From Diacronema lutheri (lineage: Eukaryota > Haptophyta > Pavlovophyceae > Pavlovales > Pavlovaceae), in assembly GCA_019448385.1 (NCBI GenBank), contig JAGTXO010000019.1, forward strand, positions 407,001 through 471,000: a stretch of DNA of 64,000 bases, in the 5' to 3' direction. The notes below the pieces were generated by a model. It was not told the origin of the DNA and did not search any database. It saw only the letters and a program-made list of their open reading frames with translations. Position 1 is the first letter of the stretch. Each line of letters opens with the position of its first letter. Below are positions 1 through 13,256 of the stretch, piece after piece. Position numbers and translations under genes: made by a program.

Positions 1-667
1 CGGTCGGGATGATCTTCTGGCCGCAGCAGCACGCCTTGAGGGTCTGCGCGAGCGCGGAGATGTCGGTGTTGGGCAAGTACTCGTACACCATCGTCACCTC
101 GTACCCGTCCGGGAAAAGGCAGCACGAGACGAGCTTGTCGATCAGCCGGAGCAGCCGGGCAAGAACGAAGCGGAGGAACAGAAAGACGACGAGCAGGCTG
201 GCGTAGCTTGCCCCCTCGATCAGGTAGTAGGGCGCACGGCTGTTGCTCGGGTTGATCATCGCGCACGCCGCGAGCGCCGCGCTGATGAGCGCGAGCCCGA
301 AGAGCGTGATCGTCGTCCGACGCTTACTCGCGCCAAAGTAGGCCATGCTCACGCTCGACTGGCCACCGATCGCTTCGAGCGCGCGGTAGCGCTCCGGCCG
401 GCAGCGCTGCCACAAGCCAACGAGCGCGTGCACGACGAGAAAGAACACAAGTGCGACGGCGAGCGCGGCCGCGCCGAGCTCGAGCTGGTCGGCGAGCTGC
501 ACGCTGGCTGTCGCATCCGACGAGCTCGCCAGCACACCGGCGAGCGGAGCGAGCGCGGGGCGCGGCGAGAGCGGCGGCGACACCGCGCGAGTAAGGCTCG
601 GCGAAAGGGATGCCGACGGCACCGGAAAAGGCGACGCCGGCGGCGGAGACGAGGCCGGTGTGCTCAT
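1..667 (-). CDS. multi-pass membrane protein, 3' end beyond the window
   Basis: An open frame of 222 codons starts with ATG at 667 and runs off the left edge without a stop. An in-frame TAG five codons upstream of the ATG supports this start. The first ~55 residues are Pro/Ser-rich. Three hydrophobic segments follow: about residues 62-86 (AALAVALVFFLVVHALVGLW), 115-135 (TLFGLALISAALAACAMI) and 146-172 (YASLLVVFLFLRFVLARLL). After them comes a Cys-rich stretch (KACCCGQK). I do not recognise the family; a membrane channel or transporter-like role is only inferred. No introns were needed. The next feature to the right is repeat-rich DNA. Confidence 0.6.
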   Translation of the reverse strand, partial: MSTPASSPPPASPFPVPSASLSPSLTRAVSPPLSPRPALAPLAGVLASSSDATASVQLADQLELGAAALAVALVFFLVVHALVGLWQRCRPERYRALEAIGGQSSVSMAYFGASKRRTTITLFGLALISAALAACAMINPSNSRAPYYLIEGASYASLLVVFLFLRFVLARLLRLIDKLVSCCLFPDGYEVTMVYEYLPNTDISALAQTLKACCCGQKIIPT

Positions 668-885
668 CCTCAAGGGTGACTACGCGGCGGCAGAGATCGC
701 GGCGCGGCGCGGCGAGTACTAGCGATTGTATTCAACGGTGGAACGGCGCACGAATGTTGAGCGCCGCGGCGGCCCGGACTCCCGTCCGACTTGATTGAGT
801 GTGGGCACGCAGAAAAGCGTTTTAAGCGTTTATGGTAATACCGTGTATGTGGCGTGCCCAGATACAGTGAGTACTCCATAGTGAA
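668..885. other. intergenic, nothing recognised
   Basis: Upstream flank of the left-edge membrane protein. It contains an AT-richer stretch at about 815-900. No gene, RNA or clear promoter element could be supported. Confidence 0.4.
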
Positions 886-973
886 TATATACTAACGACG
901 CTTCCGACGGGTCAGGAAGTGCGGGGTCAGGAAGTGCGCAGCGAGGCGCCAGGCGAAGCAGGCCCAAAGGCCC
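886..973. repeat. 88-bp dispersed repeat A, copy 1
   Basis: Starts TATATACTAACGACGCTTCC and ends CAAAGGCCC. It is identical over 88 bp to 14352-14439. Inside it GGTCAGGAAGTGCG occurs twice in tandem. The first ~20 bp also recur at 13262. Both strands can be read through much of it, so coding status is unclear. Confidence 0.85.
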
Positions 974-1053
974 ACACGCGCCTAGCCACCGCGCGCCGCC
1001 GCCCGCGCGCCGCCGCACCGGTGTCCGCCGTCAACCACACCACCGGCCGACCC

Positions 1054-1138
1054 GCACGCGCACGCCGAGGCCCGAAGATCGTCGACGACGACCGCCACCC
1101 CCGAGCCGCCGCCTGCCACGTCGCCAAGCCGCCCGCCG
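1054..1138. repeat. 85-bp dispersed repeat B, copy 1
   Basis: Begins GCACGCGCACGCCGAGG and ends AAGCCGCCCGCCG. It matches 13299-13383 with one mismatch. Repeats A and B lie close together both here and at 13.2-14.4 kb, so the two regions share a compound element. Confidence 0.8.
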
Positions 1139-1220
1139 ATAGTGAATACGATAAGGGGGCGCTGCCCTGGGGCTGGAGACCCCGCCGGGGGGCGGGGGGC
1201 CGTTTTTCCTTAATGCCGGA

Positions 1221-2432
1221 CTAAAGAATGCACGGAGTCGAGGCTTGTGAGCGACCGAGGCTTGAGGGCCTGCCGGCCGGGTTTGAGGCTGCGACACGTT
1301 TGGCCGTCTCGGCGTGTGGCAGTGACGACGGCCGGCGGCCGGTGGAGGACCACGCCGAAGTGGCGGACCGGGTGTGAGGCGAGGGCGGGCGGTTGGTGCA
1401 GGGGAAGGCGCGTGGAGGCGGATATGCGTAGCGTCGAGGCAGTGGCGGTGTGAGGGGCGGCGCGCGCATGGCGGCCGCGCCGCGGTCGGTCCGACGGCGC
1501 GAGCTGCGGCGTGATCGCGGACGGTGGTGGCGCGCATCGGCTAGCATCCCTCGGGCAGCGCGAGTGGCCGGCAAGCGGGCCGGCGGCGGCGGCGGCGTTC
1601 GCGACGTTGGCGGTGACGGGCTCGTCGTGGCCGAGGACGTCATACACGCGCTTGGAGTCGTTGAAGTAAGCGAGGCGCCGGCGTGCGTGGTGCCAGGCGC
1701 GGCGCTGCCGGTCGTGTCTGTCGCGTCGTCTGCCGTGCCCAGAGTGCGCGCGCCGCCGCCGCGCGCAGCCACGTGCGCACCGGTCGGTGCCAGGCGTTGG
1801 CGCACGGCACGGCCACCCGTGCCGGCGGACGCGGCGGGAGCGTCCGCCGCGGAGCGACTGATGCCGGTGGCGGCAACCGTTGCGTTCAGCGTTGTGCCGT
1901 CCGTCGTGCGGCGGGCGCCGCCGAGCGCGAGCGGGCCACCGCCGGCGTGCGCGTTGAGAACCGGGTGGCTCGCCGGACGAACAGCACGCACGAGTCCGGG
2001 AGAAGCAGCGAGGCCGGCGGCGGCCAATGCTCCTTTGAGCGCAGCGCCGTTGGTCGTGTCGCGTGCGGCGCCGAGCGGGCGGACGCCGCCGCAGGCGTGC
2101 GCGTGCGCGGCAGTCGACGCGAGGCGCGGGCGCACGTCACGGCGACCGGAGCCTCCGGAGGGCGAGTGCGTGCGCGGCTTGCCACCGCCACCGCGCGGCG
2201 GCTCGGTCTTGGCGGCGCGCGCCAGCGCTGGCTGGGCGGCGGCGCGCGGCGGCGACGGCAGCGACGGCGACGGCGGTGGCGAAACGCACGGGTCGTCCGG
2301 GGGAGCGGGCGAGGGTAGCACGCAGCACTCGGTGGCAGGGAATGCCGCAAATGCTTCGCGCGCCATCTCGGAAGAGCGCGGCCGCCCAGCGTGCTGAGGA
2401 GGAGAGGCTCTCGCTTGGTTGAGGCTGGTCAT
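1221..2432. repeat. low-complexity repeat region, long open frames on both strands
   Basis: A 403-codon frame on the minus strand and a 315-codon frame on the plus strand are both open, which in DNA this GC-rich can happen by chance. Read on the minus strand there are three diverged units of 52-60 residues containing GGARRTTDG-, GAARDTTNG- and GTADDATD-like cores. These loosely resemble the 63-residue units encoded at 13.5-14.2 kb and 16.3-16.8 kb. It may be a decayed member of that family or a fast-evolving Ala/Pro/Arg-rich protein. Neither strand can be chosen from composition alone. Confidence 0.35.
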
Positions 2433-2700
2433 CTACCAAAAAGTACGCCATCTCCGACCGTTTTCCCGTTGGCCGGTTCAAAATGACAAACGCGTGGGAT
2501 AAAAGTTTCGATTGGCCAATTCCATTCGATCGGAGGGTTCAACACTGACAAATCCGTCGGCAAGACCTCTGATTGGCCAGGCTAATTCGATTGGCTGGTC
2601 ATATACCAAAATGACGAACCCGTCTGACAAAAATCGTTCTGGATTACCTCCATATAGCATCCCAGGGCTCGTTGTCCACCTCAGCTCTGTTTTAAAAAGC
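2433..2700. promoter_or_regulatory. AT-richer spacer with repeated ATTGG (CCAAT) motifs
   Basis: Much lower GC than its surroundings. GATTGGCCA or CGATTGGC occurs four times between about 2510 and 2600, and two near-copies of CTGGTCAT(A/C)TACCAAAA lie at about 2425 and 2597. The inverted CCAAT cores would suit a promoter, but no well-supported gene starts next to it, so the role is inferred. Confidence 0.3.
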
Positions 2701-2748
2701 TGAGGGGTCTCCAGGATTTTCGTTGTCGTTCTCTGGGCAGGGCTGCGA

Positions 2749-3420
2749 TGTTGCAGCGTGAGCCGATCGTGACGACTTGTTCGCCCGAGTGGCTCTTGGC
2801 CCGGGCAATTTCGGCCTGCTCACCGAGTACGTCGCCACCGATGACATGGTGAAGCGCCTCAAAGCAGCGGCGGCGGCATCGCGACGCGGAGCTGACTGCT
2901 GCCGGCGCCGAGCTGACCGCCGCGGTCGCGTCGGGCGACCTGATCCGACTCCCGGCCGTGGCGCGCGCAAAGCTGGCGGCCAAGGGCGCGGTGGACGCGG
3001 CCAAGGGCGCGGTGGATGCGCTCACACTCGCACGCTCGAGCGACCAGCTGGTGTCGCGTTCACTTACTGCGCCAGCGGCCGCGCAGTCGGCGGCGGCCAC
3101 CACGGGAGCGGCCAGGCCATCGACAACGCGCAGTCCTGGACGGCATCGAGCGAAGACGACGCGGACGCGGACGCGGATGCAAATTCCTCGGATAAATCGG
3201 GCGAGGAGGAGGGCGTCGAACGCGGCGAGCGTTACACACCATACCTCGCCGCGTCGGTCCGCTCATGCCGCGTTTACTTCCGAATGACGCTGCAGGATCG
3301 GCCCCGTGCACGTCCCCCCTGCCGACCCGCCCGCAGGATCGGCGTGAAGGGGAGCGGGCGAGAGATGCACGCAGCGCAGCGGCGTGAGAGGTGAGGACGA
3401 CGATCCTGCGCACGCCGGCA
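2749..3420 (+). pseudogene. degenerate gene remnant, family unknown
   Basis: Protein-like stretches fall in different plus-strand frames: one from about 2777 (LGPGNFGLLTEYVATDDMV), then another over about 2890-3060 (LTAAVASGDLIRLPAVARAK and an AKGAVDA repeat). The change of frame without a convincing intron suggests decay. The first stretch resembles the lead-in helix of algal F-box/ankyrin proteins, but that is a weak impression. A run of 26 Gs follows at 3457-3482. Confidence 0.3.
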
Positions 3421-3555
3421 TATTGATGAGGCCCTGACGGGGGGAGGAGGGGGGAAGGGGGGGGGGGGGGGGGGGGGGGGGGTTGGCAATGCAGCCGACA
3501 AGGGCGGCTGGAACGCCATCAGGCACTTCCGCTGTCGAGGACCCCCCTTTGGGCG

Positions 3556-6500
3556 CTACACGCCCTCGGAGGCGTCATCGACATCGACATCGACGAGATC
3601 GATCACCACGCGGCCACCCGCGTGTCGCGCAGAACGCGGCGCGACGCCTGGCTCGATGCCCAAGCAGCAGTGCACTCGGTCGGCTTTGTCGTGCGCACTG
3701 CTGTCGGCCTGGGCACTGGCACCGGCAGTGCCGCACGAGCCATCCGTGCGCGCGCCAGCGAGCAGCTTGGGCGCGCGTGCGCCGAGCATCTGTCGAATGT
3801 CGGCCGTTCCCGCCGCCGCCGCCTTGCGCTTGCGCTCCTCGAGTCTCCGGCGCAGCGCCTCCGTCTCTTGACGGTGGCACGGCACGCACAGCGTGCGGAA
3901 GTTGCCGATGCCGCAGCAGCCTCCGCCCTCTGCAACCGGCAGCGTATGGTCGGCCTGCCTGCGCGCACGCGCCATGCCGCCGGGCGGTCAGCGATGGCCG
4001 CGCCGGTCAGGGGACGCACGCTCGTGCGCTGATATGTTTCGCGATGATCACGCAACTCAGCGTGACCTCTCCAACCGCCGCGCTGATGACGCGCAATGGC
4101 GCCGCGCGGTGGGCGCGCGCGCACCAAAAGTCGCCCTCGCACGGCGCGTCCAGCATGCGCCGCGTCCACGGGAAGCGCTCCGCCATGAGCAGCTGCATCC
4201 GCTCCGCCGGCTGCAGCGCGCGCACCCTCCGGAAGAGCGCGTGCGCGTCGCGCGCGCAGCCGGGCTTCTGGCACGTTCCCGCCTCGAGGGCGAAGAGCTG
4301 CCGGCGAATTTCGCCCGACGAGCGGAGGAGCAGCTGCTGGCGGCACTCCCACGAGCACCACGCGAGGAGCGACGCGCCGCCGCCGCCGCCGCCATCTCCG
4401 CCGCCGTTCGCTGATCCAGCCGGCTTGGCAATGTGCGCCGCGCCCACGGCCTTGCTGCACCAGCCGCAGCACGCGTCAACGCCCGCCGCTGCGGGCGCAG
4501 CAGTTACCGCGGCATGAGCGTCGGCCACGTCGCCCGCCATGCGCGCCGCGCCCGTCGCGTACCTCGTGAAGCACTCGCCACCGTCGCGCTCGCCGCCGCC
4601 GGCCGCCACGCCGCTCGCGCCGGCCGCCGCCAGCCGCGCCGCCGCCTGCGCCAGAGGCACGCGCACCGGCATCCCGCAGAGCGCGCGCCGCTCGGAGGCG
4701 GGCAGCGCGGCCCACTCGGCAGCGAGCGCGCACAGCGCGTCGCACACCGCGGCCGCGCGCGGCGCGGCGCAGCGCAGCACCGCACGCAGCTCGCCTTCGA
4801 GCTCCGATCGCGCACGCGCCGATCGCTCGCGCGCGCCCGTGGCTGCCGCCACCTCGGTCGCCGACGCGTCGCGCGCAGCGGGCGGGCAGCCCGCTGCGGC
4901 AGCCGCGTCCGCAACGAGCTGCGCGGCAAAGCTCGCGATCGGCCCCGTATTGCCGCCGCAGCCGCCTGCGAGCAGGGCGAAACGGCCGCTGTTCGCAGAC
5001 ACTGAGAAGGCCACGCACTGGGCGAATCGCATGTCCGCGTCGTCCGCGCTGTCTGCACCGGCCACCTCGGGCCGAGCAGCGCCGACCGCCGCCTTGCCGT
5101 CGCCGACGCCGGCGCGCACGCCCAACGCGTCCGTCCCGGCCGCCGCGCGCGCGCGCGCGGGCGTGCGGGCGTGCGGCCAAGCGGCCGGCTGCGCGCCTCG
5201 TGGCGCGTCGCACGCGGCGCACGCGCGTCGAGACGGAGCGTTCTCGAGCGTGCACAGCGCGCATGCCCACGGCGCCGCATCGCGCGCGGCGGCGACCACG
5301 GCCCCGTGCTCGCGGCGCGCCGCGCGCGCCGAGGCGGACGCGGGCGCGCCGACGCGCGCGCACGCCGGCGACGCGGGAAGCGCGCGCGCGCACGCACGCG
5401 GGGCGGACGCTGCATCGTCGGCGGGCTCGTCGCTCGAGATGGAGACGGCGTCTGCCTCGGCGCTCTGCGCGGGCACCGCGCGCGCGCGCGCGTCGGGCGT
5501 GCCCGCTTCCGCGGTAGCGCCGTCACCGCCGCCGCCCGAGCTGCACGTGCGCCGCACAGCGCCGTCGCCTCTCGCGCCGGTGAAGAAGGCGCGAATGTCG
5601 GCACCGACGACGGGCAGCTGCGCCGCGCTTTTGCCGCCGCCGCCGGCCTTGCCACCCACTGCGCCGCCATTGCCATTCTTCCCGCGAAGCAGCCGCGCCG
5701 TGCGCGCGAAGAAGTCGACGAGGTCGTCGTCGTCCGTCGACGCGCGCGCCGCGCTTCCGCCGCTCTCGACACCGCCGTCAGCCGCGCGTGGCGCCGTGCG
5801 CGCTTCCTGCGCGTCGATGCGCCGCCCTTCGCCGTCAAGCGCGCGCCCCACAACGTTCATCTTCCTGCCCACGCACCGCCACATGTCCTCGTCAAAGGAG
5901 CCGAGCGCGTCGAGCGCGAGGAAGGCGACGTGCACTGCGGAGCGCTGCCCGATGCGGTGCGCGCGGTCCTCCGCCTGCAGGAGCACACCAGGCGTCCAGT
6001 GCAGCTCCTGCGACGTAGCGCGCGCGCCGCGCGGCACGGCGCGAGGTGGCGAAGCGCACGGCGCCACGCAGCGGCGCGCGCGTGACGAGAGCGCGCGGAG
6101 GCGAGCGGCGGTCGCCGACGGCCGCGCAGAGCGGCGCACGCGCGACGCCGCGCGCGCTGGTCCCGACGCAGCGGCGCGCGGGCACGCTGCGCTCGTGGCT
6201 GCTCGCGCGCCAAAAGGGCGGCGCGGCGGCGGTTGTGCTCCGAATGCGCGCACGACGAAGACGACGGTGGATGCCGCGGTGAGCGTGAGGCCCTGACCCG
6301 CAGCCGTCACGGACAGGAGCGCCAACCGGACCGCCGAGCTCGGATCCTGAAAGCGGGAGACGAGGCGCGTGCGCTCGGCGGCGGGGACGGCTCCGTCAAT
6401 CCGGATGTACGACACCTGCGGGAGAGCCGGACGGGTCCGGGGGAGGCGGAGACGGAGCGCGCCACGGGGCGGAAGGCCGGCGCAGCGGGGGGAGCGCGCG

Positions 6501-8393
6501 ACGCATGAGTGCTGAGCGAGCCTCCCCGCCTTCGGGGCTCGCGTTCGGGGCGGTGGGGCCGCACAGCAGCCGCACCGCGCACGTGCCGCGCGCCGGAGCG
6601 CGCGCGGCCTTGCCTGCGCGCGCGCGAGCGCTGTCTCGATGCCGTCGAGCACCGCCGCATGGTGCGCGAAGACGAGAACGCGGTGCTGCGGGGCGCTGTT
6701 CTCAAGGATCTCGCGCACGTACGCGCAGCTGGCGGGGAAGGGGGCGGGGGGGGGGGGAAGGGGTCGGGTGGCGGTAGCGGGCGGGCGGTCGGGCAAGCGC
6801 ACGCGCGCGGTGGAGCGCGACGTGTGCTCGCGAGCGGGGGCGGCGCAGACGCAGCGGGGGCGGCGCAGACGCAGCGGGGGCGGCGCGGCGCGGCGCGGCG
6901 CGGCGCGGCGCGGCGCGGCGCGGCGCGTGCGCGCGCGCACGCTGGCTCTAGCTTTGCGATGCCGGTGGCCTGCCAGCTCTCATTAAGCAGCTGCCTGTGC
7001 GCGCACTGCCCCTCCCACGCGGCCGCGCCCGAGAGCGCCGCCGCGTCGAGCCCGGCCGTGCGCCGCGCGTCGCCGAGCTTGGCGAGGGCACGCGCGGCCG
7101 CGCAATGCGGATCGAGCTCCAGCACGATGCGCTGCCGCCGCTTGGCGGGCAGCTGCGTAAGCACATCGGCCTTGAGTCTGCGAATCATCACCTGCGCACG
7201 CGTTGCGAAGGCGGCGCAGCGCGCCGCGCACGCTGAGCACGCCGCCGCGCCGCGGGCTTAGGGTGGGGGATGGGCGGCAATGCGCAGGGGCTCGTATGTG
7301 CGTGTGGCGTACGCCGCGGTGATGGCGGCAGTGGCGGCTCGGCGGCGGCGACGGCGGCGGCGGCGGCGACGGTGGCGGCGCACCGGCTTGAGCACCTGCT
7401 CGTGCAGCTCGGGCAAATTCGACGCGCCCGACGCCTCCCACTTGAAGCGGCCGCGGTGCGCAGCGCAGAACCGCGTCGAGAAGGCCGTCCAAGAGCCGAG
7501 CGCGCCCGGCGGCAGGAGCGCTGCGAGCTGAGGGTAGAGCTCGGCGGGGCGCGCAAGCGCGGGTGTGCCTGCGCAGCGCGGCCACGCCGTATCGAAGGCG
7601 GCCACGCGGCGAGCGCGTCGGCGAGCGGCGCAACGAACGGGCGCGGCGCGGCGTGCGCGCGGCCGGCCGCACGCGCGGCGCCGCACCGGAAAGGAGCACG
7701 AGGCGCGTTGCGGCGGCCATGACCGGCTGCAGCGCCTTGGTGCGCTGCGACGTGCGGCTCTTGAGCGCGTGCGACTCGTCGATCACGACCATCCCAAAGC
7801 GACGGCCGCTCGCGCCACGCGTGCCTGCGCCGCCACCGCCGCCGCCGTGCCCGCCACCGCCGCGCCGCGCGGGCGAGGCGGCGGCCTCGGGCGGCAGCAG
7901 CGACGCTGCTGCGGCAGAGCCATCGGTGCACAGGCCGTACGTGCACACGACGATGGCCGCGTCCGCCGCGCGGCTCGCGTCGACGTCCGCGCGACCGCGG
8001 ACGACGCGGATGCGCGCCGGAGGAAGTGTCGGCATCCAGCGCTCGAGCTCGTCGACCCACGCGCCGCGCATCGACGACGGGCATACGACCAGCGCGGGCC
8101 AATCCGCCTCGTACCGCGCCAGCAGCGCGATCGCTTGCACCTGGGCGAGCAGAGGCGCATGCGAGGTGGTGCGTCGCGCGCGGCGGTCGGCAATGCGAAC
8201 TGCGCCAATGCGAACCGCACCGCGCGCGCGCCGCGGCGCAGCGCACCGTCTTGCCGAGGCCCATCTCGTCGGCAATGAGACAACGGCCGCCACGCTTGAT
8301 CGCCCACTCCACCCCCTCCTTTTGGAAGGGCAGTAGCCGCGCGTAGATGTAGTCGAAGCGCGTCGTCGCGTCGTCCGCGGGATCGTCCGCCAT
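3556..8393 (-). CDS. ZRANB3: ZRANB3-like annealing helicase / structure-specific endonuclease
   Basis: Eight exons on the minus strand: 8393-8247, 8140-7687, 7568-7384, 7191-6941, 6728-6614, 6415-6254, 6007-4125, 3958-3556; about 1,199 aa (human about 1,079). Visible: helicase motif I DEMGLGKT (42-49), DESH (170-173), VSYIRIDGAV (~385), QAEDRAHRIGQ (~449-459), a PIP-box-like GADIRAFF (573-580), an NZF finger WACALCTLENAPSRRACAAC (~685), and an HNH nuclease with ADHTLPVAEGGGCC plus NFRTLCVPCH. The last intron splits the Trp codon of DFW/QADH, a conserved junction residue. The family remodels stalled replication forks with PCNA and nicks D-loop or fork structures in the nucleus. Six introns begin GT (mostly GTGCG); intron 5 begins GC (CAG/GCAAGG). 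The start is the ATG at 8393, 52 bp from the divergent neighbour. Domain order is complete, so it looks functional. Confidence 0.93.
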
Positions 8394-8445
8394 GCCTGGG
8401 CCAAATTTCCCGCGCTCACCGCTGTGCTAGGGCGGCCAAACGGGG
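8394..8445. promoter_or_regulatory. 52-bp divergent intergenic spacer
   Basis: Separates the ATG of the ZRANB3-like gene (minus) from the chosen ATG of the galactosyltransferase-like gene (plus). No TATA-like element is visible. Either transcription is bidirectional from a very short promoter or one of the genes has an unrecognised upstream exon. Confidence 0.45.
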
Positions 8446-10965
<2,520 letters not shown>

Positions 10966-11498
10966 GTACCGTGTTGCTGCCGGACGAGCGGATCCACCGC
11001 TGACAGCAAACACGCGCCGCACGTCTCATGAGCTCGCGATGCCCATCGTGGCGAGAGCCGTCGAGCCAGACGAGCAGCGCACGTGCCCGAGTCGCGCGCG
11101 GCGTTGGTGGCGGCGCTTAGAGGGCGCGGCAGGCACGCGCGCGGCGCTGCGCGAGCGCGCGCGCTCATCACGACGCCGCGCGCGAGCATGATGCACGAGC
11201 GCGCACGCACAGACGGGCGTAACGGCGGCCAAAGGCCGCTCGCGCCGAGCGTCGGCACGACGAATGCGAGCAACGCGAGCAGCGGGCCGTCGCGCCGCCG
11301 CCACGAAACGAGCAAAGGGAGTGTCAAATGCGGCGACCGCGTACGCGGCGTACGCGCGGCCGCAGAATATACTGCCCGCCTGATACGTACAACGTTGCAG
11401 CCACCGCAGCACAGGGAGCGCACGGCGCGAGCATGCCACGCATGGCGAGCCGGTCTTGCATCGACCCACGGGCCTACGACCTGGCCCGTCTTGCTTCG
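10966..11498. other. intergenic, no gene recognised
   Basis: Lies between the galactosyltransferase-like gene and the Myb gene. Open frames are present on both strands, but none shows protein-like composition or a recognisable domain. Some AT-richer words near 11370-11400 could belong to the Myb promoter. Confidence 0.4.
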
Positions 11499-11585
11499 AA
11501 CCATTTTGCGACACTCTTCCCCCCAGCATACCATTTTGCGACACTCTTCCACCCATGCTGGGGGGAAGAGTGTCGCAAAATGGTT
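11499..11585. repeat. perfect 31-bp inverted repeat (hairpin) with an extra internal copy
   Basis: The left arm 11499-11529 (AACCATTTTGCGACACTC...CCAGCAT) and right arm 11555-11585 are perfect reverse complements, with a 25-nt spacer. The spacer holds a third, direct, partial copy (ACCATTTTGCGACACTCTTCC). The word CTACGACCTGG flanks both sides (about 11473 and 11598). It looks like a small palindromic element just upstream of the Myb gene. Confidence 0.85.
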
Positions 11586-11612
11586 CTACGTGCGAGCTAC
11601 GACCTGGTTTGA

Positions 11613-13256
11613 ATGCATTCCCAATATGTACGGCTCGCTTCGGCTCGAATCAAAGCGAACGTTGCCTTACTCTTTGAGGTGTTTAGGCGCTCCGGGGGCC
11701 CCAGGACCCTGCGTGGAGTGATGTCAACGTCGAAACCCCTTGATACTCGTCAACGTCGAAACCTTTCGGCTGAGCGACCGGCCGGCCGGCAGCCCTGGAC
11801 GCCCGCGGAGGACGCGTTGCTCATCGCGGCTATCTCCGAGCACGGCGCGCGCAAGTGGACGCGCATCGCCTCCGCGCTCAAGGGGCGCCGGCCGTCGCAG
11901 TGCTCCGACCGCTGGCGCACGCAGCTCGCGCCGGGGCTTCGCAAGGACGAGTGGAGCGCGGAGGAGGACGCGCTGATTGTCGCACACGCGCACTCGTCGG
12001 CCACGCCGTGGTCGTTGCTATCGAACCTCCTGCCAGGGCGCTCGCGCCACGCCGTCAAGAATCGTTATAACACCCTGATGCGCGCCGGAACGAGCGTTGA
12101 CGCGACTCGCACGGCGACGGGCTCAGTGGCGAGCGGTGAGGCGAGCGCGGCGGCGCACGAGCCCGCCGCTGAGCTGAGCGCCGCGCATGCATTCCCGCCG
12201 CTCACGGAAAACGAGCTCCTCGCGCTCCTCAATTCGCCCGAGGAGGTGCGGCAATGTCCCTCGGCGCCATGGTCGGCAGGCAACACGCCAAGCGTGGCGC
12301 TCGCGCGCGCCGGGCTCGGTGCGCCGATGGCTCGGCCCGTGGCGCCCATCGCCGCCGCCACCGTGACGCCAGCAAACGCGAGCGCGCAAGCGATCGTGTG
12401 GCCAGCGCTCCTGCCACCCGCGCTTGTCGAATCGCCGACCGCAGCATCGCACGGCGCGTGCCGGTTGGACGCGGCCGGCATGCACAACGCAGCATCGCAC
12501 GGCGCGTGCCGGTTGGACGCGGCCGGCATGCACAACGCAGCATCGCACGGCGCGTGCCGGTTGGACGCGGCCGGCATGCACAACGCGCTGGGCACCGCGG
12601 CCTACTGGCGCAGCCTGTACGCGGCGGGCGCCGAGCTTGCCGCCGCGCTCGTCGAGCCTTCCTGCGCACAGCGCGCGCCGCTTGCCCACGCCGGCCGGCC
12701 GTTCCAACGGCTCGTGCGCCCCGACCACGTGCTCGCCGAGCCGCCGTTCGCCCGCACGGCACCCGGCGCGTTCCAGCCGGCATGGGCGCTCGGCTGCGCA
12801 GCGCCCGGGATGCTCCCCAGCCTGACGTGCGAGCGTGTGCTCGAGGCCGTTCGGCCACACGCGCCCGCCAATGCATTCGCAGGCTCTGCGCTGTCACAGC
12901 CCTCACGCGCGCCTGCGCTCAGCGGCGAGAGCGCGCTCGGCGCGGCGCGTCTGCCAACCGCCGCCAACACTCTCGTCGGCGGTGCGTGGCTGCCCGACGT
13001 CCCATGCGACTTTGAGTGGCTGCAGCACGAGCTGCTGCCCGTCGCCGCGCCGTGCGGTGGCGACCGGCTGCTCTACCCTCGCGGATCGGCTGCGCCCGCC
13101 ATGGTCTGTGGCCGCGTGCTCGCCACGCCCGGCGGGCAGGCCGACTGGCGCGCGCTCAGCCTCGTCCACGCGACGCCAATGCTGACCGCGCCGACGGCGT
13201 TTGCCGGCAGCGAGGAGCACGCACCGACCAGATTTCTGGACATTCGTCTCCCATGA
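11613..13256 (+). CDS. two-repeat (R2R3-type) Myb transcription factor
   Basis: A single open frame of 547 codons from ATG 11613. The ATG at 11721 (MSTSKPLDTRQ) is a plausible alternative that loses no domain. Repeat 1 begins PWTPAEDALLIAAISEHGAR and continues WTRIASALKGRRPSQCSDRW. Repeat 2 begins EWSAEEDALIVAHAHSSATP and continues WSLLSNLLPGRSRHAVKNRY, with Tyr replacing the last Trp. The family binds DNA through the third helix of each repeat, so a nuclear regulator is expected. The rest is Ala/Pro-rich and low complexity, as in activation regions. It contains three perfect 16-residue repeats (AASHGACRLDAAGMHN) at 12441-12584. The stop codon lies inside a 27-bp sequence repeated 1,089 bp downstream. 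Confidence 0.85.
   Translation: MHSQYVRLASARIKANVALLFEVFRRSGGPRTLRGVMSTSKPLDTRQRRNLSAERPAGRQPWTPAEDALLIAAISEHGARKWTRIASALKGRRPSQCSDRWRTQLAPGLRKDEWSAEEDALIVAHAHSSATPWSLLSNLLPGRSRHAVKNRYNTLMRAGTSVDATRTATGSVASGEASAAAHEPAAELSAAHAFPPLTENELLALLNSPEEVRQCPSAPWSAGNTPSVALARAGLGAPMARPVAPIAAATVTPANASAQAIVWPALLPPALVESPTAASHGACRLDAAGMHNAASHGACRLDAAGMHNAASHGACRLDAAGMHNALGTAAYWRSLYAAGAELAAALVEPSCAQRAPLAHAGRPFQRLVRPDHVLAEPPFARTAPGAFQPAWALGCAAPGMLPSLTCERVLEAVRPHAPANAFAGSALSQPSRAPALSGESALGAARLPTAANTLVGGAWLPDVPCDFEWLQHELLPVAAPCGGDRLLYPRGSAAPAMVCGRVLATPGGQADWRALSLVHATPMLTAPTAFAGSEEHAPTRFLDIRLP
12441..12584 (+). repeat. three perfect 48-bp tandem repeats inside the Myb gene
   Basis: Units at 12441, 12489 and 12537 are identical and each encodes 16 residues, so copy-number change keeps the frame. 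Perfect identity means a recent expansion. Confidence 0.9.
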
